Assembly: GCA_903847385.1 (NCBI GenBank)
Contig: CAINDO010000227.1
Span: 1 to 44,596 of the forward strand
Reading direction: 5' to 3'
Source of the DNA: an uncultured Myxococcales bacterium
GTDB lineage: Bacteria; Myxococcota_A; Bradymonadia; UBA7976; UBA1532
Length of the DNA stretch: 44,596 nt
This document shows, piece by piece, positions 1 through 7,848 of this stretch. The notes beneath the pieces were generated by a model that saw only the letters and a list, made by a program, of their open reading frames with translations, had not been told where the DNA came from and ran no database searches. Every line of letters begins with the position of its first letter. Position 1 is the stretch's first letter. Position numbers and translations under genes: made by a program.

Positions 1-45
1 CCCGGCGGCGGCAGGCCCCCCGGATTCGCCCGGCCCGGGGAATGA
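1..45 (+). CDS. 3' end of an upstream gene (partial)
   Basis: The frame beginning at base 1 is open up to a TGA at 43-45. That stop overlaps the ATG of the thioesterase gene as ATGA, the usual geometry of translationally coupled genes and the same as at several other junctions in this window. Only 14 codons are visible, rich in Gly and Pro, so no function can be given. The overlap is the only support; the open frame could be chance in DNA this GC-rich. Confidence 0.35.
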   Translation, partial: PGGGRPPGFARPGE

Positions 46-539
46 GCGGCCCCCCACCCCTGCCCGCGCTCGACGACTATGCCGAGCTCGTCAACGGCCT
101 GCCCGGCGGCTTCGTACGCGTGCTGGGCCTGCGTTTTCTCTCCGCCACCCCCGCGCGCGTCACGGCCGAGTTCACCGTCACCGAGGACCACGTGCAGCCC
201 TACGGGATCGTGCACGGCGGGGTCCACGCCTCCGTGGTGGAGTCCGTCGGCTCCGTGGGCGGCGCGCTCCAGGCCCTGCCCACGGGCCGGTGGGTCGTGG
301 GCGTGGAGAACCGCACGCGGTTCCTGCGCCCGGCGCGGGTGGGCGCTCACCTGACCGCCACGGGCCGCCCCGGTCCCGCGGACGGTGAGGACCCGGTCTG
401 GCAGGTGGAGATCACCGACCCGGCGGGGCGGCTCGTCGCCGCGGGTGAGCTTCGCTTGCGGGCCCTGCCGCCCGGCACGTCGCTCTCCGGACGCGAAGTG
501 GGCATTGCGGGCGTTGACGTCGCGGGCGGCAACGAATAG
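42..539 (+). CDS. PaaI-type hotdog-fold thioesterase
   Basis: This 165-aa protein has the layout of the PaaI/YbdB acyl-CoA thioesterase family. The helix-start motif G-I-V-H-G-G (around residues 55-60) is followed by a helix (ASVVES) that carries the usual catalytic acidic position, then by E-N-x-T-R-F-L-R-P-A and an alternating beta pattern ending in a strand rich in Leu and Arg. Such enzymes hydrolyse CoA thioesters of aromatic or acyl groups in the cytoplasm; the substrate cannot be read from sequence. The length is slightly above the usual 130-150 aa because of about 25 residues after the last strand. The start overlaps the upstream stop (ATGA) and follows a GGGGA stretch. Confidence 0.85.
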   Translation: MSGPPPLPALDDYAELVNGLPGGFVRVLGLRFLSATPARVTAEFTVTEDHVQPYGIVHGGVHASVVESVGSVGGALQALPTGRWVVGVENRTRFLRPARVGAHLTATGRPGPADGEDPVWQVEITDPAGRLVAAGELRLRALPPGTSLSGREVGIAGVDVAGGNE

Positions 540-602
540 TTTCCGCCGCCGAGCAACGGGCGGCCGCCGTGCGGTCGCCCCCGTCCCCACGGAGTCGAGT
601 CG

Positions 603-1082
603 ATGGCCTTCTACTGCGCCGCCTGCGGCAAGGAAATCCCCAACGGCAAAGAGGTCCTCGCCCGGGACGACGGCCGCGTTCAGGCCGGCGGGCGCCCCCG
701 CCATGCCGAGTGCGTGCCGGGGTACCGCGAGCCGGAGCCGGGCGACGACTTCCAGGCGCAGACGCGCGTCACCTGCATCGAGGGCCGCCTCGTGTGCCAG
801 CGCCTCGGCGCCGAGGGCGGGGTCGAAGGGTGGCTCGAGCTGCCCGCCAGCCTGAAGCAGCCCCTGATGGCCATGGTCTCCGAGGTCGCCCGCGGCCGCG
901 AGCGCGTGGACTACCCCGTGCCCGGCGGCGACTCGCTCGTCGTCAGCCGCGAAGGCACCGCCGGCAGCATCTCCAGCCTTCACCTGCGCCGCGAGCCCAC
1001 CGGCTTCCCCCCCCAGGGTCGCGCCGTCGCCATCCCCGGCGCCGCCGTGGACCTCTTCCTCGTGCAGTGCCGCAGCGTCTGA
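603..1082 (+). CDS. small zinc-ribbon-like protein of unknown function
   Basis: A 159-aa soluble protein that I do not recognise. The N terminus has a C-x2-C pair (C5, C8) and a later H-x2-C (H34, C37), which together look like one zinc knuckle. The rest is a mixed alpha/beta region of about 110 residues with one further Cys pair (C58, C68) and no signal peptide or membrane segment. It starts 63 bp after the thioesterase, with GGAG about 9 bases before the ATG, so the two genes may be cotranscribed. Single zinc knuckles at the N terminus also occur on two Ser/Thr kinases in this window. No function is proposed. Confidence 0.75.
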   Translation: MAFYCAACGKEIPNGKEVLARDDGRVQAGGRPRHAECVPGYREPEPGDDFQAQTRVTCIEGRLVCQRLGAEGGVEGWLELPASLKQPLMAMVSEVARGRERVDYPVPGGDSLVVSREGTAGSISSLHLRREPTGFPPQGRAVAIPGAAVDLFLVQCRSV

Positions 1083-1108
1083 CCCCGCCCTGACACGAAA
1101 GTCATACT

Positions 1109-1133
1109 GAAAATTCACCCAGACTGAATTTTC
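1109..1133. promoter_or_regulatory. AT-rich inverted repeat between the zinc-ribbon gene and mepA
   Basis: Two perfect 9-base arms, GAAAATTCA and TGAATTTTC, flank a 7-base loop. The sequence is strikingly AT-rich for this genome. The words ACTGAA at 1106 and 1123 also make a direct repeat 17 bases apart. It begins 27 bases after the stop of the upstream gene and 130-156 bases before the endopeptidase start, so it could be an operator or a weak terminator; there is no U-run after the second arm. Confidence 0.5.
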
Positions 1134-1217
1134 GGGTTCCTTTCGCAGTTCCTCACCGCTAACGTGCCTCGACTTTCAACCGCCCGTTCCCTTCGGAGCA
1201 CGTGCAGCATGTGAACT

Positions 1218-1233
1218 GGCGCCCGCGGGCGCC
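1218..1233. repeat. 16-bp perfect palindrome in the mepA leader
   Basis: GGCGCCCGCGGGCGCC reads the same on both strands. It lies just upstream of the chosen endopeptidase start at 1265. In DNA this GC-rich such palindromes can arise by chance, so a role as a protein-binding site is only a possibility. Its presence here is one reason to prefer the downstream ATG over the one at 1202. Confidence 0.4.
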
Positions 1234-1264
1234 CACTGTCGGCCAAATGGCCCCCGGTGGCAGA

Positions 1265-2359
1265 ATGCAGCTTTCCCGAATCGCTTTCCGACTCCCCCGC
1301 CTCGTCGTCCTCTCCATCGCGTTCCTCACGCCGTTCCTTTCGGCGTTCCTTCGTCCGCAACGGCTCCACGCCCGCACCATTGCGCCGCTGACTCGCGTCA
1401 CGCTGGAGTCCATGGCCGGCGACAAACCCCGGATGGACACGCCCGCCGCGCCGGAACCGCCGGTGCCCGCCGTGGCCACCACGGAGTCGCTCTCCATCGG
1501 TGAGCCGAACCGCGGGCGCCTGATCAACGGCGTCGAGGTCGAGACGGACGAGCGCCTGCTCGTTCGCAGCGACGAGAACTTCGGCACCGCCGAGACGGTC
1601 GAGGCGATCCGCCGGGTCGTGGACGCGGTCCACGCCCGGTTCCCCGGCACGCACAAGATCGTGGTCGGCGATCTCTCCAGGGAGCACGGCGGCCGCATCC
1701 GGCCCCACAAGTCCCACCAGAGCGGGCGGGACGTCGACCTGGGCTTCTACTTGAACGGCGAGGGCCAGCCCTCGTTGTTCGTGCCGGTCACCGCCAAGAA
1801 TCTGGATTACGAGCGCACGATGGCCCTGATCGACGCCATCGCCGCGGACGACAGCGCCCAGTACGTCTTCATCGATCGCCGCGTGCAGAAGATGCTCTAC
1901 GACTACGCCGTGGACGTGCAGAAGCGCGCGCCGGAGTCCATGGCCGGCCTGTTCGAGTACCCCCGCAAGGGCAGCCTGACGACGCTGGTCCGCCACCGCC
2001 GCGGCCACCGCAACCACCTGCACATCCGCTTCTTCTCGCCCCAGGCCGTCGCGGCCGGCGAGAAGTTCGGCGGCGAGGCCCTCGCGCAGATGGGCGCGAA
2101 GCTCGACCCGTTCCAGCGCGTGCGCTTCACGCACGTCATCCGCAAGGGTGACACCCTGGCGCGCGTGGCGCAGCGCTATCGGCTCGATCTGACGAACGTG
2201 ATGAAGTGGAACGGCCTGAAGCGCCGCTCCACGCTGCAGGTCGGCCAGGGCCTCGCCCTGTACCGGACGGTCAAGGTCCCCGAGGGTCGGAACACCGCCT
2301 CGGGCATGTGCCACGCCGGCCCCCGGGCCATCGGCTGCTGGCACCCCAGTCGCTCCTGA
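1265..2359 (+). CDS. mepA: secreted MepA-type murein endopeptidase with LysM domain
   Basis: This 364-aa protein begins with a signal peptide (Arg at 5 and 9, then a hydrophobic core ending near residue 25-30). A LAS-type metallopeptidase domain of the penicillin-insensitive murein endopeptidase family (M74) follows. Zinc ligands are visible as H151-x6-D158 in the SHQSGRDVD motif and as H251/H253 in NHLH. The domain cuts D-Ala-mDAP cross-links in peptidoglycan in E. coli MepA. Residues about 283-335 form one LysM peptidoglycan-binding domain (starting HVIRKGDTL), which E. coli MepA lacks. An in-frame ATG at 1202 would add 21 residues ahead of the signal peptide, so the ATG at 1265, preceded by GGTGG, was chosen. 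The last 25 residues are Arg/Pro-rich with no known role. Confidence 0.88.
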   Translation: MQLSRIAFRLPRLVVLSIAFLTPFLSAFLRPQRLHARTIAPLTRVTLESMAGDKPRMDTPAAPEPPVPAVATTESLSIGEPNRGRLINGVEVETDERLLVRSDENFGTAETVEAIRRVVDAVHARFPGTHKIVVGDLSREHGGRIRPHKSHQSGRDVDLGFYLNGEGQPSLFVPVTAKNLDYERTMALIDAIAADDSAQYVFIDRRVQKMLYDYAVDVQKRAPESMAGLFEYPRKGSLTTLVRHRRGHRNHLHIRFFSPQAVAAGEKFGGEALAQMGAKLDPFQRVRFTHVIRKGDTLARVAQRYRLDLTNVMKWNGLKRRSTLQVGQGLALYRTVKVPEGRNTASGMCHAGPRAIGCWHPSRS

Positions 2360-2382
2360 GCGCGGGCTGAGCGACCGCCGCC

Positions 2383-5300
2383 ATGCCGGCCATCCCCGGG
2401 GTCGAGCACCTGGAGGAGATCGGCCGCGGCGGTGAGAGCGTCGTGTACAAGGGCCGCCACGGCGGCGCCCTCGTCGCGGTCAAGGTGAGCCGCACGCCGG
2501 ATGCCGGCGATGGTGTCCTGCGGCGCCAGTACCGACGCGAGGCGGCCCTGCTCGGCACGGTGCACCACCCCGGCGTGCCCGAGGTCTACGCCACGGGCGA
2601 GATGGACGGCCGCCCGTTCCTGGTGCGCGCCTACCTCGAGGGCCGGCCGCTGCACGAGGTCTTCGCGGCGGGGCGCTTGGCCGAGTCGCGGGTGCTGGCC
2701 ATCGCGCTCGACGTCTGCGGGGCGCTGGCCGCCGTGCATCGGCAGGGCCTCGTACACCGGGACGTGACGCCCGCGAACCTGGTGCACGGGCCGGACGGCC
2801 GCACCCGCCTGATCGACTTCGGCCTCGCGGCGCTGCCGCTCTCGGAGGAGGCCGCCCGGGCCGCGGGCACGTTCCACTACGCCGCGCCGGAGCAGACGGG
2901 CCTGCTGAAGCGGCCCATCGACGCCCGCTCGGACCTCTACGCGCTCGGGGCCGTGCTGTTCGAGGCCCTGGCCGGCCAGCCGCCCTTCCTGGCGGACAAC
3001 GCCGCCGAGGTCGTGCGGCAGCACGCCGCCGTGCCCGCGCCGGACGTCCGGTCGAAGCGGCCCAACACCTCACCCGCGATGGCGATGATCATCGCGCGGC
3101 TCCTGGAGAAGGACCCGGACGACCGCTACCCCGGCGCAGAGTCCCTGCGCGCCGACCTGGAGAGCGTCGGCGCGCTGAACGAGATGCTGCACGCCGGGCG
3201 GCCCATCGTGCTCGCACGGACGGGCTTCGACGCGGACGAGCCGGGGCCCATCGTCGGGCGCGACGCCGAGCTGTCCGCGCTGACGAACCACTGGGCCGAG
3301 TCGCGGCGCGGTCGCGGCCGGACGCTGGTGCTCGGCGGCGAGCCGGGCATGGGCAAGAGCCGCCTGCTGCGCCGGTTCCTGGCCATGGACGACCGCTCGA
3401 CGGTGACGCTGGGCGTTCGACTGTATGCCCGGGGCGCTGGGACCCACGGCACCGCGTTCGCGCCCCTGCGCCGCGCGATCTCGCATGCGGTCTCGCAGAT
3501 TCCGCCCACGGGCGGCGCGGCGCTGAATCACCTGCGGGCCGCGGCCGGCGACCTGGTGCCGCTCCTCGCGTGGTTCTCGCCGGCGCTGGCCGAGCGTCTG
3601 GGCGCCACGGTGCCCACGTTCGCCGCACCGGAGCTGGGCGAGCGCATGGCGGACGCGCTGCTGGCGTTCCTTCAGGCCTGGGCCCGCACCGCCTCGGGCC
3701 TCGTGCTGGTCGTCGACGACGCCCACCGCCTGGACGAGGCCACGCGCCACCTGCTCCAGCGGCTCTCGGCGGGCGCCGCACAACAGCCGGTCCTCGTCGT
3801 GCTCGCCGTGCCGACGCTCGCCCCCGCCCTCCCCTGGGCGCCGGCGAACGCCGTCGGACTCACGCTGGGCCCGCTGGACGTGGCGGCCGTCACGGAGTAC
3901 CTGGGCGCCCTGCTGGCCGTGCCGCGGGTCGACCCGGCGCTGGTCACGCGCCTGATGACCCACAGCCGCGGCAACCCGTTCGCGCTGGAGCAGTTCGTGC
4001 GGGCGCTGCTGGACGGCGGTCTGCTGCTGCCCCAGTGGGGCGAGTGGACGCTGGATCTGGTCGAGCTGAATCACGTCGCGCTGCCCAACGACGTGATGCA
4101 GCTCATCGTGGACCGACTGCTGCGCCTCGCCCCGGAGACGCGGCGAGTCCTTGACGTCGCGGCCGTCCAGGGCCGCCGGTTCCGCGCGGACCTGCTGGCC
4201 GCCGTGCTGGCCGTGCCGGCCGAGGACGTCTACGAGGCTTTGGGGCAGGCCGTGGACGCGTGGCTCGTGGAGCGCGACGGCGACGGCGCCTGGGTTTTCG
4301 TCCACGAGCGGGTCCAGCAGACGCTGCTCGACGGGATGAGCGAGTCGGCCCAGCGCGAGTGGCACCAGCGGACGGCGGACAGTCTGCTCGCCGATGGCGT
4401 GCCCGCGATGGCCGAGGACCTGTACGCGGTGGCCCGCCACGCCGCCCGGGGACACAGAGAGCGCCAACCCGAGCGGGTGTTCGCGCTCCAGTTCGACGCC
4501 GGCCGGCGTGCCCTGCGGGAGTTCGCGCCCGAGGAAGCCTGGCGCCTGCTCGTCGAGGCGCACGCGTCCGCCGAGGCCGCGGGCATCGATCCCCCCGCCG
4601 CCCTGCACCACGCGCTCGGCGACGCCGCCGCCCGCACGGGTCGCCTCGAGGACGCCCAGATCCACCTGGAGTCGGCGCTGGCCGCGACGGAGGACCGGCG
4701 GGTGCGCGCGTCCATCCACGGTCGCCTCGCCGAGGCGGCCCTGACGCGGAGTGAGGTCTCGCTGGCCCAGGCGGCCCTGGACCGCGGCCTGAGGACCCTG
4801 GGCGCCCGCACGCGGCCGCTGGGACTCCTGGGTGTGCTCGGCCTGCTCCTGCGCGACGCCCTGGCCCTGCGGCGGCGCTTCACGCGGCCCAAGCCGGGCG
4901 CCGAGGTCGAGATCCTGGCGCAACTGCTGCATTTCCGCACGTATGCCGCGCTCTTCGAGATGAACCCCGTCGCCCTGGCGGACGCCATCCTGCGCCAGCG
5001 TTGGGCCGTGCGCGACCTGGACCCGCGCCATCCGGCGTGGATTCTCGCCGAGTGCCACCGGGCCGTGCTCGAGGCCGTGCGCGGCCGGGATCAGCCCGCC
5101 CTGCGCCACGCCCGTCGCGCGGTGGCCGCCGCCGAGCGCATGGGGGACCCCCAGGTCGTCGCGCGGGCGCACATTCACGAGGCCTGGACGGTCCACTTCG
5201 TGGGTCGGAGCGTCGAGGCCGCCGAGCGGGCCGCCGAGTGCCTGAAGACGCGCGGCCACTGGCTCGACGCCTTCGACTACCTGAACGGTTGCGGCGATCT

Positions 5301-7797
5301 GGCCTGGAACCTCTACATGCGCGGCTACGCGACGGAGGCGCTGACCTGGATCGAGCGCGGGCTGAGCTACGAGTCCCACGCGTCGCCGCGCGCCAACCGG
5401 ATCCTCGGCAACGTGTTCGAGGGCCTGGGAGCACCCGTCCTGGCGGCCCTGGGCCGCGAGCGCGAGTCGGGCGAGGCCCTGACGCGTGTGCGCGAACGAC
5501 AGGCCGGGCAGGCGCCGGACCGCTACCGGCAGGCGGCGCTCGCCGTCTGTGAGACGGCCTTCTACGCCGAGCGGCGCGAGCTCGACGCCGGCTTCGAGGC
5601 GTCCGTGGCCCACTTCGACGCCCTGGGGCTGGCCCCGGAGGAGACGCTCCTCCACTTCCGACTCTTCTACGTCGCGCTCGCCCGGGCTCGTTTCGAGCAG
5701 TGGCGGCTTCGACCGACGGACACCGCGGCCGCCGAACGCTTCAAGGCCGCGCTGCGCCGCCTGAAGCGCGCCGCCCACATCCCGGTGCTCGAGCTCCACG
5801 TGGCGCTGCTGACCGCCGCCGCGGCGATTCTGAACCAGGCCTCGCCCGTGGCCGCGCTCGCCCGGGCCGCGCGCCTGTCCCACCGCGCGGACAGCCCCTG
5901 GGGTGCACACGAGGTCGCGCGCCTGACCGCCTGGTCGCTGCAGCGCACCGGTCCGGACGCCGCCGTGCTCCGCGAGGCCCACTGGGCCTACCAGCTCGCC
6001 ATGGACCACGGTTGGCTCGACCGGGCGCGCTCGATCCAGACCGAGCTGGGCCTCGCCCCCGGCGTCACGGGCCCCTTCGAGGGACAGGGCGCGCCCTCGC
6101 TGCTCCTGCGGCGGCAGCGCGATGCCCTGCTCGAGGTGGCCCTGGCCTCGGCCACGGTGCTCGATCCCGAGCTGCAGGCCCGCCGCGTGCTGGACGAGAC
6201 GGTCCGACTTCTCGGGGCCGAGCGGGCGTTCCTGCTCGGGCCCCACCACGGCGCCACCGAGGCGGACACGCCTCTGCCCACGATGGGCCACCTGTCCCTG
6301 GTGGTGCGCGCGGGCCGGGACGCACACGGCCGCGAGCTCGGCGCGCCCACGGACCTGCACACGGCGGTCATCGACCGCGTCGTGCTGACGCACCTGCCCC
6401 TGGTGCACGGCGCCGGCGGTCCCGCCGAGCCGGCCCAGTCCCCGGACGAGCCCCGCGTGCCGCGCAGCGCCCTGGCCGCGCCGCTCCTGCTCCGCGACCG
6501 CCTGCTGGGCGTGGTGTATGCCGATCACCGCCGCGCCCGGGGCATCTTCACGCACGACGACGCCCAGATCCTCCTGGCCATCGCCCAGCACCTGGCCATC
6601 GCGCTGGAGACGGCACGCAACACACAGCTCGAGGTCTATCGGCGCATCGCCGCGAACGTGCCCGGACTGGTGTTCCGCCTGCGTCGCCGCGCGGACGCCC
6701 GGCTGCGTTTCGAGTACGTGAGCGAGGCCGCGCGCGACCTGCTCGGCCTCGCCCCGGACGAGCTGCTCGGCGACGCGCAGGTCGTGTTGACGGCCTTCGC
6801 CCCGCCGGATCGGGACACCTTCGTGGCCACGCTGGTCGAGTCCGCGCGCCAGCTCACCCCCTGGCGCTGGGAGGGCCGTACGGTGGACGGTCGGGCATGG
6901 CTCGAGGGCGTCGCGCGGCCGGAGCGTCAGCACGGCGGCGATGTCATCTGGGACGGCCTGCTGACGGACGTCACGGCCCGCAAGACGGCCGAGGTGGAGG
7001 CCCGCGCGCTGAACACACAGCTCGAGGGCCGCGTCCGGGTCCGGACGCGCGAGCTCGCGGCCGCGAACAAGGAGCTCGAGGCGTTCAATTACAGCGTCTC
7101 CCACGATCTCCGGTCGGCCCTGCGCAGCGTCGAGGGCTTCACCGCCATGCTGCGCGAAGACTTCACGGACGCGCTCGGCCCCGACGGCCGCGAGATGCTC
7201 GACCGGGTCGGCGACGCCGCGCAGCGGATGTGGAAGGTCCTGGACGCCCTGCACGACCTCTCGCGCCTGAACCGGGCCGAGATGCACCGCGACACGGTGG
7301 ATCTCGGCGCGCTCGCGCGGGAGATCGTCGGCGAACTGCGCCGCAACGAGCCCCACCGGACCGTCGTGCTGGCGCTGCAGGAGGCCCTCGTCACCGCCGC
7401 GGACGCCGCCCTCGTGCGGGTCGTGCTGGAGAATCTGCTCGGCAACGCGTGGAAGTTCACCGCGCGACAGCCCGTGGCGCACATCGAGCTGGGGGTCCGG
7501 CCGACGCCCGACGGGCGCGCTTGGTTCGTCCGGGACGACGGCGTCGGCTTCGACCCGAAACACGCGGACAAACTCTTCGCGCCCTTCCAGCGCCTGCACG
7601 GCCGCGAGGAGTTCCCCGGCACCGGCATCGGCCTGTTCACGGTGCAGCGCATCGTGCAGCGGCACGGGGGGCGCATCTGGGCCGAGGCCCGGCCCGGCGG
7701 GGGCGCGACGTTCTGGTTCACGCTCCGCGCGCCCCCGGCGAGCGAACCCTTCGACGGCACGGCCTCGATCGAGCTGACCGCCCCCGAAGAAGAGTGA
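2383..7797 (+). CDS. Ser/Thr kinase-AAA-TPR-GAF-PAS-histidine kinase fusion
   Basis: One 1804-aa soluble protein joins two kinase types. Residues 6-265 are a Ser/Thr kinase with Gly-rich loop G-R-G-G-E-S-V-V, Lys34, HRD at 125-127 and DFG at 145-147. Residues about 285-650 are an AAA/STAND-type ATPase with P-loop GEPGMGKS (319-326) and Walker B VLVVDDAH. A helical TPR-like region spans about 700-1235, a GAF domain 1260-1410 and a PAS domain 1418-1540. The end is a histidine kinase with phospho-acceptor His1574 in V-S-H-D-L-R, N-box NLLGNAWKF, G1 DDGVGF and G2 GTGIGL. The order matches the HstK-type dual kinases of cyanobacteria and related AAA kinases of Myxococcota. All catalytic motifs look intact. 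There is no membrane segment, so the signal is probably cytosolic. The hybrid kinase gene follows 51 bp downstream. Confidence 0.93.
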   Translation: MPAIPGVEHLEEIGRGGESVVYKGRHGGALVAVKVSRTPDAGDGVLRRQYRREAALLGTVHHPGVPEVYATGEMDGRPFLVRAYLEGRPLHEVFAAGRLAESRVLAIALDVCGALAAVHRQGLVHRDVTPANLVHGPDGRTRLIDFGLAALPLSEEAARAAGTFHYAAPEQTGLLKRPIDARSDLYALGAVLFEALAGQPPFLADNAAEVVRQHAAVPAPDVRSKRPNTSPAMAMIIARLLEKDPDDRYPGAESLRADLESVGALNEMLHAGRPIVLARTGFDADEPGPIVGRDAELSALTNHWAESRRGRGRTLVLGGEPGMGKSRLLRRFLAMDDRSTVTLGVRLYARGAGTHGTAFAPLRRAISHAVSQIPPTGGAALNHLRAAAGDLVPLLAWFSPALAERLGATVPTFAAPELGERMADALLAFLQAWARTASGLVLVVDDAHRLDEATRHLLQRLSAGAAQQPVLVVLAVPTLAPALPWAPANAVGLTLGPLDVAAVTEYLGALLAVPRVDPALVTRLMTHSRGNPFALEQFVRALLDGGLLLPQWGEWTLDLVELNHVALPNDVMQLIVDRLLRLAPETRRVLDVAAVQGRRFRADLLAAVLAVPAEDVYEALGQAVDAWLVERDGDGAWVFVHERVQQTLLDGMSESAQREWHQRTADSLLADGVPAMAEDLYAVARHAARGHRERQPERVFALQFDAGRRALREFAPEEAWRLLVEAHASAEAAGIDPPAALHHALGDAAARTGRLEDAQIHLESALAATEDRRVRASIHGRLAEAALTRSEVSLAQAALDRGLRTLGARTRPLGLLGVLGLLLRDALALRRRFTRPKPGAEVEILAQLLHFRTYAALFEMNPVALADAILRQRWAVRDLDPRHPAWILAECHRAVLEAVRGRDQPALRHARRAVAAAERMGDPQVVARAHIHEAWTVHFVGRSVEAAERAAECLKTRGHWLDAFDYLNGCGDLAWNLYMRGYATEALTWIERGLSYESHASPRANRILGNVFEGLGAPVLAALGRERESGEALTRVRERQAGQAPDRYRQAALAVCETAFYAERRELDAGFEASVAHFDALGLAPEETLLHFRLFYVALARARFEQWRLRPTDTAAAERFKAALRRLKRAAHIPVLELHVALLTAAAAILNQASPVAALARAARLSHRADSPWGAHEVARLTAWSLQRTGPDAAVLREAHWAYQLAMDHGWLDRARSIQTELGLAPGVTGPFEGQGAPSLLLRRQRDALLEVALASATVLDPELQARRVLDETVRLLGAERAFLLGPHHGATEADTPLPTMGHLSLVVRAGRDAHGRELGAPTDLHTAVIDRVVLTHLPLVHGAGGPAEPAQSPDEPRVPRSALAAPLLLRDRLLGVVYADHRRARGIFTHDDAQILLAIAQHLAIALETARNTQLEVYRRIAANVPGLVFRLRRRADARLRFEYVSEAARDLLGLAPDELLGDAQVVLTAFAPPDRDTFVATLVESARQLTPWRWEGRTVDGRAWLEGVARPERQHGGDVIWDGLLTDVTARKTAEVEARALNTQLEGRVRVRTRELAAANKELEAFNYSVSHDLRSALRSVEGFTAMLREDFTDALGPDGREMLDRVGDAAQRMWKVLDALHDLSRLNRAEMHRDTVDLGALAREIVGELRRNEPHRTVVLALQEALVTAADAALVRVVLENLLGNAWKFTARQPVAHIELGVRPTPDGRAWFVRDDGVGFDPKHADKLFAPFQRLHGREEFPGTGIGLFTVQRIVQRHGGRIWAEARPGGGATFWFTLRAPPASEPFDGTASIELTAPEEE

Positions 7798-7836
7798 TCT
7801 TGGACCCGGAATTCGTCCAGGCGCCGGTCCGGCACG

Positions 7837-7842
7837 TATGAT
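7837..7842 (+). promoter_or_regulatory. -10-like hexamer 6 bp before the hybrid kinase ATG
   Basis: TATGAT matches the sigma-70 -10 consensus at five of six positions and ends 6 bases before the ATG at 7849. The best -35-like word at usable spacing (TTCGTC, 7812-7817, 19 bp) is weak. If used, transcription would begin at or next to the start codon, giving a leaderless mRNA. Base composition makes this hexamer stand out from its surroundings. Confidence 0.35.
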
Positions 7843-7848
7843 GTTCCG

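Noticed and set aside
1202-1264. Upstream ATG of the murein endopeptidase
   Set aside because: It would add 21 residues before a good signal peptide, through a palindrome-containing leader; the ATG at 1265 fits better.
5700-7841. A 713-codon + strand frame inside the dual kinase
   Set aside because: It is a +1 shadow of the kinase gene, almost entirely Arg, Ala, Pro and Gly.
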